This document shows, in pieces, positions 25,734-34,595 of a DNA stretch of 64,000 nucleotides. The stretch lies in contig JAEYLX010000067.1 in the NCBI GenBank assembly GCA_023407575.1, forward strand, positions 186,001 to 250,000. The letters are read 5' to 3'. Each line of letters starts with the position of its first letter. Position 1 is the stretch's first letter. A program made the position numbers and the translations under genes. Below the pieces are notes generated by a model that worked only from the letters and a program-made list of their open reading frames with translations, was not told the DNA's origin and searched no databases. The DNA comes from Bacillota bacterium. GTDB taxonomy: Bacteria; Bacillota; Clostridia; Lachnospirales; Lachnospiraceae.

Positions 25734-27206
25734 TTATCTCTTTAAATTGATTAGTTCTTCCAACAGGGAATCAGATGTCGTTATTATTCTTGAATTAGCT
25801 TGGAAACCTCTTTGTGTAGTAATCATATCTGTAAACTGCTGTGATAAATCTACATTGGACATTTCCAAAACACCTGTCGTTAAACTTCCGCCTCCCTGCG
25901 TAGGATCTTGCCCTATTCCATCGAAATCACCTGAGTTTTGTGTCGCTGCAAACATACTGTTTCCTACTGCTTCCAGACCAGCTGGATTAGCAAAGGTTGC
26001 AACTGCAATTTGTCCAAGTAATTTACTATCACCATTATCATATTTTCCATATATTTTACCTGAAGCATCAACGCTTACACCAGTCATGTTACCAACCTGC
26101 TTACCTGCTCCAGCACCAGTTAAACTACCTTTGTAAGCCTCTAAGGATGAAGAACCGCTGGTTGAAAACATTGTAATGGAAGAAAAATCTACATTAACTG
26201 TTGAAAATGGATTATTTTCTCCATCATCAGCATCTGCACTTGCATTAACTAAAAGACCAATACTCTTGCCGCCATTTTCGTCATCACCTACACTAACAAA
26301 TGCACCGGTTGCACCATTAAAAGTCAGTAATGGTGCATCGTCATTGCTAATGCTTACCGTACCATCCACTTCATTTACTTCAACTGGATATTCTTCTCCA
26401 CCAAAACTAAAACTTGTAATTGATGATGGTCCATAGGTAATTGTTCCAGTATCCGGATCTACTGTTTTTGTTACAAAAATAGATTGCCCGTCCTCATCTA
26501 AGATATCTTTAACTCCGACTCTATAAACATTAGTACCTTCTTCTGTTCCCCATACCCTCATATCAGCGGTATAACTATGGCCCATCTTATCATAGAAGGT
26601 CAGGTTAATTGCTTTACCTGTATCCGTTGTATTTGTACCCAACTGTGTATCTTTACTGTCTATATTACCTGTGATATAGGCCTCTGTTGTAGCTTCTGGC
26701 TTTGCATATAAATTAGCTGGTGACATAATAGTTAAAGGACTAACTTGACTTGCCACTGTTTTAGTAGAATCTTTCGGATCCACCTGCCATCCCATTACTT
26801 TCGCACCGGATGGTGTACATAAATTACCCTGACCATCTACCGCGAAGGAACCAGCTTTTGTGAAATAATTTGAACCGCCGCTATTAACAATAAAGAAGCC
26901 GTCGCCTTCAATCATAATATCAAAGGGATTATCTGTTCTTTGTGATGCACCACTTAAAGCGATATTTGCTGTAACTGAAGCAACATTTGCTCCTAAACCT
27001 ATCTGCATAGCATTACGTCCAGCTGTTCCTGTTGTAGCATTCGGTCCACTGGCACTTTGGGTGGTCTGATAAAACACATCAGAAAAGGTTACTGAACTTG
27101 CCTTAAACCCAATTGTATTTACATTTGAAATATTATTACCAATTACGTCCATTTTAGTCTGGTGAACTTTAAGTCCCGATACACCAGAGAATAACGATCT
27201 CATCAT
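25734..27206 (-). CDS. flgE: Flagellar hook protein FlgE
   Basis: The product is 490 aa. The N-terminal rod/hook signature MRSLFSGVSGLKVHQTKMDV runs into IGNNISNVNTIGFK. A variable hook domain follows (about residues 100-400), then the C-terminal helix SNVDLSQQFTDMITTQRGFQ ... LLEELINLKR. It is exported by the type III apparatus and assembles on the FlgD cap into the hook. GGAGG lies 9 nt before the ATG. The TIGR02530 gene upstream and flbD downstream give the standard order. Confidence 0.96.
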   Translation of the reverse strand: MMRSLFSGVSGLKVHQTKMDVIGNNISNVNTIGFKASSVTFSDVFYQTTQSASGPNATTGTAGRNAMQIGLGANVASVTANIALSGASQRTDNPFDIMIEGDGFFIVNSGGSNYFTKAGSFAVDGQGNLCTPSGAKVMGWQVDPKDSTKTVASQVSPLTIMSPANLYAKPEATTEAYITGNIDSKDTQLGTNTTDTGKAINLTFYDKMGHSYTADMRVWGTEEGTNVYRVGVKDILDEDGQSIFVTKTVDPDTGTITYGPSSITSFSFGGEEYPVEVNEVDGTVSISNDDAPLLTFNGATGAFVSVGDDENGGKSIGLLVNASADADDGENNPFSTVNVDFSSITMFSTSGSSSLEAYKGSLTGAGAGKQVGNMTGVSVDASGKIYGKYDNGDSKLLGQIAVATFANPAGLEAVGNSMFAATQNSGDFDGIGQDPTQGGGSLTTGVLEMSNVDLSQQFTDMITTQRGFQANSRIITTSDSLLEELINLKR

Positions 27207-27290
27207 AACTTTTGACCTCCATTTATGCTTCTATCATTGGTATCCAATCAATCAGTCATGGATACTTAAGCCCCCATTCGGTCCGGCTTG

Positions 27291-27689
27291 TTACATGATT
27301 ACAGCACCATCAATATTTGTAAATATCTTATCCTCTGCATCATTCACTGCAGTAATTACCGTATTATTTTTAATATTTACGATAAAGGCAAGATCATCTA
27401 CCATTACTAAAGATTCATTGATTCCCTTCTCACTTGCTTTTTTTGCTCCACTTTCCAATCTAGCTCTCTGATCATCTGTTAAATCTATGTTCCTGCTTGC
27501 TAAACGTTCATTGGCATGCTTTGAAAATTTTAACTCAATATCTTCATTTGCTGCCTGTTTACTTTTAAGTATTTCGCTAAAAGGTGTGGAGTTCATCTGC
27601 TTCGCTTGAGTCGACGTATTACTTTTTGTCGCATTCAGCTGCTGCGTCATCTGCTCGATAGAAGGAAATTGATTTACTGGAATGTTCAT
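27291..27689 (-). CDS. Flagellar operon protein of the TIGR02530 family
   Basis: The product is 132 aa. The N-terminal 55 residues are polar and low complexity (Gln, Thr, Ser). The conserved C-terminal domain has FSKHANERLASRNIDLT and ESLVMVDDLAFIVNIKN, the pattern I associate with TIGR02530, always beside flgD and flgE. The molecular role is not established. GGAG lies 5 nt before the ATG. Gaps to flgD and flgE are 68 and 84 bp. Confidence 0.85.
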   Translation of the reverse strand: MNIPVNQFPSIEQMTQQLNATKSNTSTQAKQMNSTPFSEILKSKQAANEDIELKFSKHANERLASRNIDLTDDQRARLESGAKKASEKGINESLVMVDDLAFIVNIKNNTVITAVNDAEDKIFTNIDGAVIM

Positions 27690-27757
27690 CGCATCTCCAT
27701 TCCGCCGTTCCTTCGGCCTATTTTAATCTCTTTTGTTGTATGAATAGCTATTTTGAT

Positions 27758-28534
27758 TTAGACAATATCATCTGAATCATCCTGATCCTTTGGCTGACTA
27801 TTGTCTGTCGGTACTGCATTTTGAACCTTAAGCGTTACTTTATCTTTTACTGTTGTATAATAAGAATCATTAAATACAACATTAACCTTAAACGTTCCAT
27901 TCTCAAACTCTTTTAGTGCATCCTTTGAAATTGTTACTTTGTTACCTGATACAGAAACCAGTGAGGAATCAACAATTGTATTATTAATTACTACTGCCAC
28001 ATCATCTGCTACGGTATCACCGGAACCAAGGTTAACTTCAAAAGTTACATCTTTGGGATTTGCACCATCATAATTCAATGTAGTTGCATTTGTTACACCT
28101 GGAAGTCCTTTTTCAATAATATAAGTATCATCGATAACACTATCCAGTTTATCTATGCTATAAAGACTACCATTAATAGATAATTGTGCTTTACTTCCTG
28201 ACATGTTAACAAAATCAACTCGTCCTGTAACATAGGTTGTATTTCCTGAAGTACTTTCCGTCTTTACAATAACACTCTTTCCAACTAAACCAAAGGCTTG
28301 AGAGTTTGTCGTTACCGTTCCTAGATTTTGTAATTGTTCAAGTTGTGAAAAGGTTGCAAGCTGTGCAATATATTCCGTATCAGTATTTGGATTTAAAGGG
28401 TCCTGATATTTCATCTGAGTAGTTAAAAGCTTTAAAAATGCATCCTTACCCAATTCATTGTTAGAACTCTTCGTTGTTGAGGTTTTCGTTTGTTCCAGCA
28501 CGCCATCTGTTACTTTATTAATTAAGTCACTCAT
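27758..28534 (-). CDS. flgD: Hook assembly cap protein FlgD
   Basis: The product is 258 aa. The conserved N-terminal export and capping region is LGKDAFLKLLTTQMKYQDPL (about residues 27-46), followed by NTDTEYIAQLATFSQLEQ. A tudor-like/Fn3-like beta domain follows, then an acidic tail (QPKDQDDSDD). FlgD caps the growing hook and is lost when the hook is finished. AGGAG lies in front of the ATG. The gene is between fliK and the TIGR02530 gene. Confidence 0.95.
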   Translation of the reverse strand: MSDLINKVTDGVLEQTKTSTTKSSNNELGKDAFLKLLTTQMKYQDPLNPNTDTEYIAQLATFSQLEQLQNLGTVTTNSQAFGLVGKSVIVKTESTSGNTTYVTGRVDFVNMSGSKAQLSINGSLYSIDKLDSVIDDTYIIEKGLPGVTNATTLNYDGANPKDVTFEVNLGSGDTVADDVAVVINNTIVDSSLVSVSGNKVTISKDALKEFENGTFKVNVVFNDSYYTTVKDKVTLKVQNAVPTDNSQPKDQDDSDDIV

Positions 28535-28590
28535 TCATCTTCTCCTTTCTTTCATAATTAGGAGCTTTATTACACTACTTACTTTAAACC

Positions 28591-30048
28591 CTAAGCGGTA
28601 TAGTTTACTTGACTTCCAAGCAACTCTGCCTGTAATTCACTTATTTCATCAAAGGTTTCATTCATCGATAAGGCTTCTTCCAATGTTATTTTTTTGCCCG
28701 ACGAATTTTCATCAGATGCAGCTTCATTCTGTGAATTATTTTGATTCATTTGTTCAAATGCCTGATTAGAAACTGTTACTTCGATTGCTTCTACTTTAAC
28801 TCCCTGGTTCTGCAAACTTTCACGAAGGATATGCATTTGACTTTCAATGGCTTCCTTACTAATTTCATTCTGAACAACAAAATGTGCTGTCATAACTCCA
28901 TTCTTTGACTGAACTGATAAATTAACTTTACCAAGATTTTCAGGGTTAAGCTGCATTTCCATCGAGGTCTGATCCGTAGTCATTGTTATCCGAATACGAT
29001 CTACAATCTGATTGGCAATGTCTCTCAACTGCGTAATCTGTGTGATAGTTCCATCCATCTCAGTGTTTAACTCTTTTGTAACCTGTACCATCTGATCTAC
29101 AAAATTTTGAAAATGATTTGTAGACTTAGAATCCTTTTGTTCTTGGTTTGTTCCATCATGCTGCGATGCTAGTCCTGCTTTTTGTGCCACATTTGATTGT
29201 ACCGCTTGCGAACTTGTTTGGGTGTTACTGTCATCAACTGATTCTGTTTTAACAGATACCGCATCGTTTTCTTCGCTCTTATTTACTACTTGGTGATTAA
29301 CTTTTACTTGATCATAAGAATCTACGGTCTCTTCTGCATTAGCTTGTTGACTTTGCTCTTCTAACTTACTTTTCAAAAGTAAAGCATCTAACTGTTCTTT
29401 CGTTAACGATACGTTTGCGTCAGTTTTCAGCTCTTCAACTTTTTGAAGCAATTCCTGCAACTGTGCAGTAAGTCCTTCGTCAGTAGCAAATGCTAATAAG
29501 CTTGTTTGACCATTGGCAGCTAATACAATTTTCTGTAAACCATCCATTGTTAATAAATCAGTTGTTGTCATGCCTTGTTCCTGCAATAATTGATTTAAAT
29601 TTTCTTCTGTAAGGTTTAACGATTTCATAACAGCGTCAAAAACTGCTTGCAACATACCAAGTGCTTGTTCTTCCAGTTGATTATCTACCTCTTTTACTTC
29701 GGTCTCTGGTTGAGTTTCGATTGTCTCATCTTTCGTGGCAGCAGTCTTATCATATTGACTACTATCCTGGGCTTCTTTCACCTCAACCTGTGTCATTGAC
29801 TCGTCTACTTTTTGATTCTCGTCTGCTACAGAGATCTCTTCCGTAGCTTTCTTCACTTCGGTAGTCTCTTTTTTAAAGTACTTCTTGTTTACAGCATCAG
29901 TGGCACTCCCTTGCTCTGATCCACGACTTTTCAAACTTTGGTTCATCAGCAAGTCAAAACTATTACCACTTACTTTCTCTTTGGTATTAACACTTCTTAC
30001 ATCGGTACTAAACGTATTCCCAGACATAAATTTTACACTTTGTGTCAT
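28591..30048 (-). CDS. fliK: Flagellar hook-length control protein FliK
   Basis: The product is 485 aa. It has a long, hydrophilic, Gln/Glu/Thr-rich N-terminal part (about residues 1-340) and a compact C-terminal Flg_hook domain (IRITMTTDQTSMEMQLNPEN then LGKVNLSVQSKNGVMTAHF). FliK measures hook length and triggers the FlhB substrate switch. The start at 30048 (MTQSVKFMSG) has AAAGGAG 10 nt upstream. A reading from 30195 would overlap the previous gene by 62 bp and has no ribosome-binding site. Confidence 0.92.
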   Translation of the reverse strand: MTQSVKFMSGNTFSTDVRSVNTKEKVSGNSFDLLMNQSLKSRGSEQGSATDAVNKKYFKKETTEVKKATEEISVADENQKVDESMTQVEVKEAQDSSQYDKTAATKDETIETQPETEVKEVDNQLEEQALGMLQAVFDAVMKSLNLTEENLNQLLQEQGMTTTDLLTMDGLQKIVLAANGQTSLLAFATDEGLTAQLQELLQKVEELKTDANVSLTKEQLDALLLKSKLEEQSQQANAEETVDSYDQVKVNHQVVNKSEENDAVSVKTESVDDSNTQTSSQAVQSNVAQKAGLASQHDGTNQEQKDSKSTNHFQNFVDQMVQVTKELNTEMDGTITQITQLRDIANQIVDRIRITMTTDQTSMEMQLNPENLGKVNLSVQSKNGVMTAHFVVQNEISKEAIESQMHILRESLQNQGVKVEAIEVTVSNQAFEQMNQNNSQNEAASDENSSGKKITLEEALSMNETFDEISELQAELLGSQVNYTA

Positions 30049-30133
30049 TTTTGGTATTCTCCTTTCTAAATACCTGTAGCTTTTTCGGTATTTGTGTTTA
30101 TATGATGAAAAGCGATTGCTTTTATCAACAAAA

Positions 30134-30901
30134 TTAATTTGACGATAGTTTTTCTTCGTCCATATCCAACATTTTCTTCGTGATTTTTGCTGCAACTACA
30201 CTATCCATTTCTGCAAGGATAGCCGCACTCTCCTTCGGCTTCATGCTCAAAAGAATTTGTGCCACTGATTCGACGTCTGCAGACATTGTTTCCATAATCT
30301 TAGCTGCTGCTGCAGGATCCATGTTCTTATAAATATCAGCTTTTTCTTTTATTGCATCCGAATATTGAAGCTGTTCAATTACCTGTCGATAAATTTCCTC
30401 TGCATTGACAGGATCTATTTCCTCATAATAAGCTTTGTATTCTTCAATATCAGGTGCTGCATCTGCATAAACTACATTCTTATCAAATTCGGCAACTCTT
30501 TCTTCAAATGCTTTCTGGTTTTCTTCAAATACTTTTAATCGATCAATCTCTGCCTGAAGGTCTGCTGTATTAGTCCCCTCATCTATATTACTCTTTTGCA
30601 TCTCAGCAATCGTTGCTTCCAATTCATTAATCTTGGCAACAGCCTGAGCAATTGACGTATAACCGCCCTCTCCCTCAGTTGATGGAGCCAGTCCTTCTGT
30701 ACCAGGCAATATTTTATTAACAATTGGTACATCCTTTAAAATTGGTTTCAGAACTCCTGATCCAAAGCCTCCAAAATCCATCTTAATCGCAAAACCAAAT
30801 ATAGCGAGCCAGATTACTACTATCATAAGAGCAATAAGAATTGTTAGAATCTTATTCCCCTCTTTTTTCTCTGTTTTGGCTTCCTTATTCTTTTTAGCCA
30901 T
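30134..30901 (-). CDS. MotE/YlxF-like membrane protein of the flagellar operon
   Basis: The product is 255 aa. A short Lys/Glu-rich cytoplasmic start is followed by one membrane segment (about residues 18-40, ILTILIALMIVVIWLAIFGF), a long coiled coil (about 85-140) and a C-terminal MgtE-N-like helical domain (YKNMDPAAAAKIMETM, then SMKPKESAAILAEMD). This is the YlxF/MotE layout. In Sinorhizobium MotE is a chaperone for the motor protein MotC. In Firmicutes YlxF lies between fliJ and fliK, exactly as here. Its stop is 85 bp before the fliK start. Confidence 0.85.
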   Translation of the reverse strand: MAKKNKEAKTEKKEGNKILTILIALMIVVIWLAIFGFAIKMDFGGFGSGVLKPILKDVPIVNKILPGTEGLAPSTEGEGGYTSIAQAVAKINELEATIAEMQKSNIDEGTNTADLQAEIDRLKVFEENQKAFEERVAEFDKNVVYADAAPDIEEYKAYYEEIDPVNAEEIYRQVIEQLQYSDAIKEKADIYKNMDPAAAAKIMETMSADVESVAQILLSMKPKESAAILAEMDSVVAAKITKKMLDMDEEKLSSN

Positions 30902-31363
30902 TTAGCTGTCCTCCTCTGAAAGCGTAGGATTACTAAATTGGAAGCTGGTTCGTTCATCGATTTCCTTACGATCCTCTGCTTCCAATTCCAGCAGATATTC
31001 ATCAAAAGCTTTCTCTTTCAGTCGTTCCTGCGTTTTTCGTTCTACCATAGCGTCATTTAGACGAATCCTGGCAACTTCCAAACGGTGCGCGGCATTCTTT
31101 ACTGCAATTGCCTGCTGCTTTATATTCATAACCATAATTTCAATGGCATGTTCACACTGCTTTATTTTCAGTAAATCAAGTCTATTCATCCTTAGAGATC
31201 GAAGTTCCTCTTCTAAGTCCAACTTTTTCAGTTCAAATTGCTTGAGCTTCTCTTCTTCCTGTGTGAGACGAGTTCTAGCATTCAAATATGCTATTCTCAT
31301 TTGCTCCTCCATTTTCAATTTTATCTGGAGAAGACTTTCCATTGAATATCTGAATTTTTTCAT
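30902..31363 (-). CDS. fliJ: Flagellar export chaperone FliJ
   Basis: The product is 153 aa, almost entirely coiled-coil helix (MKKFRYSMESLLQIKLKMEE at the N-terminus, rich in Glu, Lys, Leu and Arg). This is typical of FliJ, which sits in the FliI hexamer pore and links it to FlhA. Its ATG overlaps the fliI stop by one base (TAATG), and it ends one base before the MotE-like gene. Confidence 0.92.
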   Translation of the reverse strand: MKKFRYSMESLLQIKLKMEEQMRIAYLNARTRLTQEEEKLKQFELKKLDLEEELRSLRMNRLDLLKIKQCEHAIEIMVMNIKQQAIAVKNAAHRLEVARIRLNDAMVERKTQERLKEKAFDEYLLELEAEDRKEIDERTSFQFSNPTLSEEDS

Positions 31364-32673
31364 TATTTATTAAATATCTCCGTAAGCATATTAATTTCTT
31401 CTGGAAAATCAAGTTTTAGATTCACATCCTGTTGCAGGAATGCATTCACTTCCTTAATCTTAGAAATTGCATAGTCAATATCGGCATTAGATCCATTTTT
31501 GTAAGCGCCGATATTAATTAAATCCTCTGCATCCTGATAAGTTGCAAGTACATTCTTTAGTTTACCTGATACTGATTTATGATCCGATGTCACGATTGAA
31601 CTCATGCATCTTGAGATACTCTGAAGGATATCAATTGCTGGATAGTGATTTTTATGTCCCAGTTTTCTTGACAACATAATATGCCCATCTAAAATACTTC
31701 TTGCTGAATCAGTAATTGGTTCATTAAAATCATCACCATCGACGAGTACCGTATAAAGTCCGGTAATAGACCCATGCTCTGAATTACCCGCTCTTTCTAA
31801 AAGCTTAGGCATCTCCGCATAGACACTTGGGGGATAACCTCTGGAAACCGGTGGTTCTCCGCTGGCTAAACCAATTTCTCTCTGCGCCATTGAGAAACGA
31901 GTCAGAGAGTCCATCATTAAAAGAACATCTTTCCCCTGATCTCTGAAATATTCAGCAATTGCAGTTGCAGTTTTTGCTGCTTTTTTACGAACTAAGGCTG
32001 GTTTATCAGAGGTAGCTACCACTAACACGGAGCGTTTCATACCTTCTTCACCTAGATCTCGTTCAATAAACTCCCGAACTTCTCTACCCCGCTCTCCAAT
32101 TAATGCAATCACATTAATATCAGCCTTGGTATTTCTTGCAAACATGCCTAAGAGTGTACTCTTTCCAACACCACTTCCTGCAAAAATACCGATTCTCTGC
32201 CCCTTACCAACGGTAAGCATAGCATCTACCGCCTTAACACCCAGCGGTAAAACTTCATCAATAATTTTTCGCTTTAATGGATCTGGCGCTGCTGAATCCG
32301 CCGGATAAAACATATTACAGAAATGTTCGGTACCATCCAAGGGATTACCTACTCCATCCAACGTTTTTCCAAGCAATGATTCTCCAACTGGAACTTTAAA
32401 GGACATGCCAGTATTCTCAACCAGACTGCCTATTCCAACACCTGTCATATCATCATAAGGCATTAGAAGTATTCTATTTTCACGAAATCCGATTACCTCA
32501 GCCAGTTTCTTCTGCACTCCATCGGCCCCCGTGATATAACAAACATCATTCAAATTGGCACTTGGACCGGAAGCTTCCAATGTAAGACCAACCATTTTTA
32601 CAACCTTACCAATTTCCTGTACATAGGATTTATCAAGTAGTTGCCTGTATTTATCGAAATTGATATCGATCAT
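31363..32673 (-). CDS. fliI: Flagellum-specific export ATPase FliI
   Basis: The product is 436 aa, related to the F1 beta subunit. Walker A is GIFAGSGVGKSTLLGMFA (about residues 163-180) and Walker B is VLLMMDSLTRFSMAQRE. GERGREVREF and SGEPPVSRGYPPSV are the family signatures. It unfolds and delivers export substrates with FliH and FliJ. AGG lies close to the ATG. A 92-bp gap separates it from fliH, and fliJ overlaps its stop. Confidence 0.97.
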   Translation of the reverse strand: MIDINFDKYRQLLDKSYVQEIGKVVKMVGLTLEASGPSANLNDVCYITGADGVQKKLAEVIGFRENRILLMPYDDMTGVGIGSLVENTGMSFKVPVGESLLGKTLDGVGNPLDGTEHFCNMFYPADSAAPDPLKRKIIDEVLPLGVKAVDAMLTVGKGQRIGIFAGSGVGKSTLLGMFARNTKADINVIALIGERGREVREFIERDLGEEGMKRSVLVVATSDKPALVRKKAAKTATAIAEYFRDQGKDVLLMMDSLTRFSMAQREIGLASGEPPVSRGYPPSVYAEMPKLLERAGNSEHGSITGLYTVLVDGDDFNEPITDSARSILDGHIMLSRKLGHKNHYPAIDILQSISRCMSSIVTSDHKSVSGKLKNVLATYQDAEDLINIGAYKNGSNADIDYAISKIKEVNAFLQQDVNLKLDFPEEINMLTEIFNK

Positions 32674-32765
32674 TCTTACCTGCCTTTACTACAATATAGG
32701 TTGTTACTTAACTATATCGGATAATATGATTAATTACTGAAGTCCGGCTCTTAAAGAGTTCCCTG

Positions 32766-33560
32766 CTATGAAATACTGCTCATTAACTTTAAATCCGTAA
32801 TTAGATTCTGGAGTTGCAGATCCAAACTGCAGTTAATGATTTTACTCTCTGTCTCGATAAAACATTGATTTTTAACCAGCATGTAGTCCTCCACAAGATT
32901 AATATCAACTTCACGTCCAATCGCATCCATAAGAAGGTGTTTTCGTTCGTTTAAGTATTCATAATCTTCTTTAGAAACTTTTATCACATATTCCTTCTGT
33001 TTATCAAAATCTCTTACTGCACGATTAATAAGATAGAGTATAATATCTTCTTTATCTTTCACAATAACTCCAGTGAGTTTTTCAATTAAACTCGCAATCA
33101 GGTCAGCCATAAAAGGCTCTAACGCTTCTACTTTTTCTGTATATGCATTCACCAGCTGTTTTTCTTTCGCAATATATTGTGTTTGCATTTGCTGTAGTTC
33201 ATTTTTGGCCTTTATATTACCAGCCTCATAACCCTTTCGCTCTGCTTCTGCATAGGCATTCTTTTTTATTTGTTCCGCTTCTATTTTTGCTTGCTCAATT
33301 ATCTGTGCTGCTTCTATTTTAGATTGTTCCATATTCTCGATACTTATGGCTTGCTGTTCTTCAAGAGAGGGAACTGTCTCCACTACAACCGCTTTAATCC
33401 CTTCAACAAAGCCATCGGTAAATCCATCTGTCTGAGGAGGAAATACCGCAAAAATCGAATTCTTATGTTCCTCAATCTCTTTATCAATACGTAAATGAGT
33501 ATCAATTGTCTTTGCCGCTTCATCGTAGCGTACGGAATACGCTTTAATCATATTAGACAA
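32766..33560 (-). CDS. fliH: Flagellar assembly protein FliH
   Basis: The product is 264 aa. A long central helix (about residues 65-140, AAQIIEQAKIEAEQIKKNAY) leads to a C-terminal V-ATPase E-subunit-like domain with INRAVRDFDKQKEYVIKVSK. FliH binds and regulates FliI and tethers it to FliN/FliY. The start is TTG at 33560 with GGAGG 11 nt upstream. An ATG three codons later is a weaker option. It overlaps the end of fliG by 8 bp. Confidence 0.9.
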   Translation of the reverse strand: MSNMIKAYSVRYDEAAKTIDTHLRIDKEIEEHKNSIFAVFPPQTDGFTDGFVEGIKAVVVETVPSLEEQQAISIENMEQSKIEAAQIIEQAKIEAEQIKKNAYAEAERKGYEAGNIKAKNELQQMQTQYIAKEKQLVNAYTEKVEALEPFMADLIASLIEKLTGVIVKDKEDIILYLINRAVRDFDKQKEYVIKVSKEDYEYLNERKHLLMDAIGREVDINLVEDYMLVKNQCFIETESKIINCSLDLQLQNLITDLKLMSSIS

Positions 33561-34563
33561 CTATCTCGTCACCTCCGCCTCTCGATATAATAATCTCTGA
33601 GGAATCTTCTAATTTTCTAATAATATTAACAATCTTCTGCTGCGCCTCTTCCACATCTTTAAGACGCACAGGTCCCATAAAGTCCATATCCTCTTTTATC
33701 ATAGCTGCAAGACGTTTTGATAAGTTATTAAATACAACAGTCTGAACTTCTTCATTGGAACCTTTCAGTGCAACAGCAAGTTCGTTGTTATCCACTTCAC
33801 GAAGAACTCTCTGAATTGATTTATCATCAAGGCTAAGAATATCTTCAAATACAAACATTTTTCTTCTAATCTCATCAGCCAATTCTGGTTCTTCAATTTC
33901 AAGTGTTTCCATAATATGCTTCTCTGTACCACGATCCACAGTGTTTAATATCTCTACAATGGAGTCCACACCACCAACAATGGTGTAATCCTGATTTACT
34001 AAGGAAGCAAGCTTTCTTTCCAGTACCTTCTCCACTTCTTTAATAACATCCGGTGAAGTACGATCCATCTGAGCAATACGTTTCGCAACATCTGCCTGCT
34101 TATCAGGTGCCAAGGACGAGATAATCGTTGATGCCTGGCCAGGAGATAAATAGGACAGGATTAAGGCAATCGTCTGCGGATGTTCATCCTGGATAAAGTT
34201 TAATAACTGTGAAGCATCCGTCTTTCGTACAAATTCAAACGGACGAACCTGTAAGGAAGCGGTAAGCTTACCAATAACATCTTTTGCTTTATCAACCCCC
34301 AGCGCCTTCTCAAGGAGTTCTTTTGCATAGGCAATACCACCTTCTGCAATATATTGCTGGGCCAGACATATCTCATAAAACTCGTCTAACACCTGATCTT
34401 TTGTTGAAGGTGAAATACTTCTTGTATTTGCAATTTCAAGGGTCATTGTTTCAATTTCATCTTCCTTAAGATGCTTAAAAATATTTGCCGAACGCTCGGG
34501 ACCTAAGGAGATTAATAGTATAGCGGCTTTTTGTATTCCTGAAATATCACTATTCTTAGCCAT
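33553..34563 (-). CDS. fliG: Flagellar motor switch protein FliG
   Basis: The product is 336 aa, the usual length. The N-terminal FliF-binding domain starts ISGIQKAAILLISLGPE. The middle domain has EHPQTIALILSYL with the EHPQ motif. The C-terminal torque domain contains charged residues facing MotA (LRREVDNNELAVALKG region and MFVFEDILSLDDKSIQ). It is the rotor part that meets the stator. Translation is probably coupled to fliH by the 8-bp overlap. Confidence 0.96.
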   Translation of the reverse strand: MAKNSDISGIQKAAILLISLGPERSANIFKHLKEDEIETMTLEIANTRSISPSTKDQVLDEFYEICLAQQYIAEGGIAYAKELLEKALGVDKAKDVIGKLTASLQVRPFEFVRKTDASQLLNFIQDEHPQTIALILSYLSPGQASTIISSLAPDKQADVAKRIAQMDRTSPDVIKEVEKVLERKLASLVNQDYTIVGGVDSIVEILNTVDRGTEKHIMETLEIEEPELADEIRRKMFVFEDILSLDDKSIQRVLREVDNNELAVALKGSNEEVQTVVFNNLSKRLAAMIKEDMDFMGPVRLKDVEEAQQKIVNIIRKLEDSSEIIISRGGGDEIVV

Positions 34564-34595
34564 ATAAATACCATGCCTTTCTTAACATCTACAAC

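Noticed and set aside
30049..30195. N-terminal extension of FliK
   Set aside because: The extension overlaps the end of the MotE-like gene and has no ribosome-binding site, whereas AAAGGAG precedes the start at 30048.
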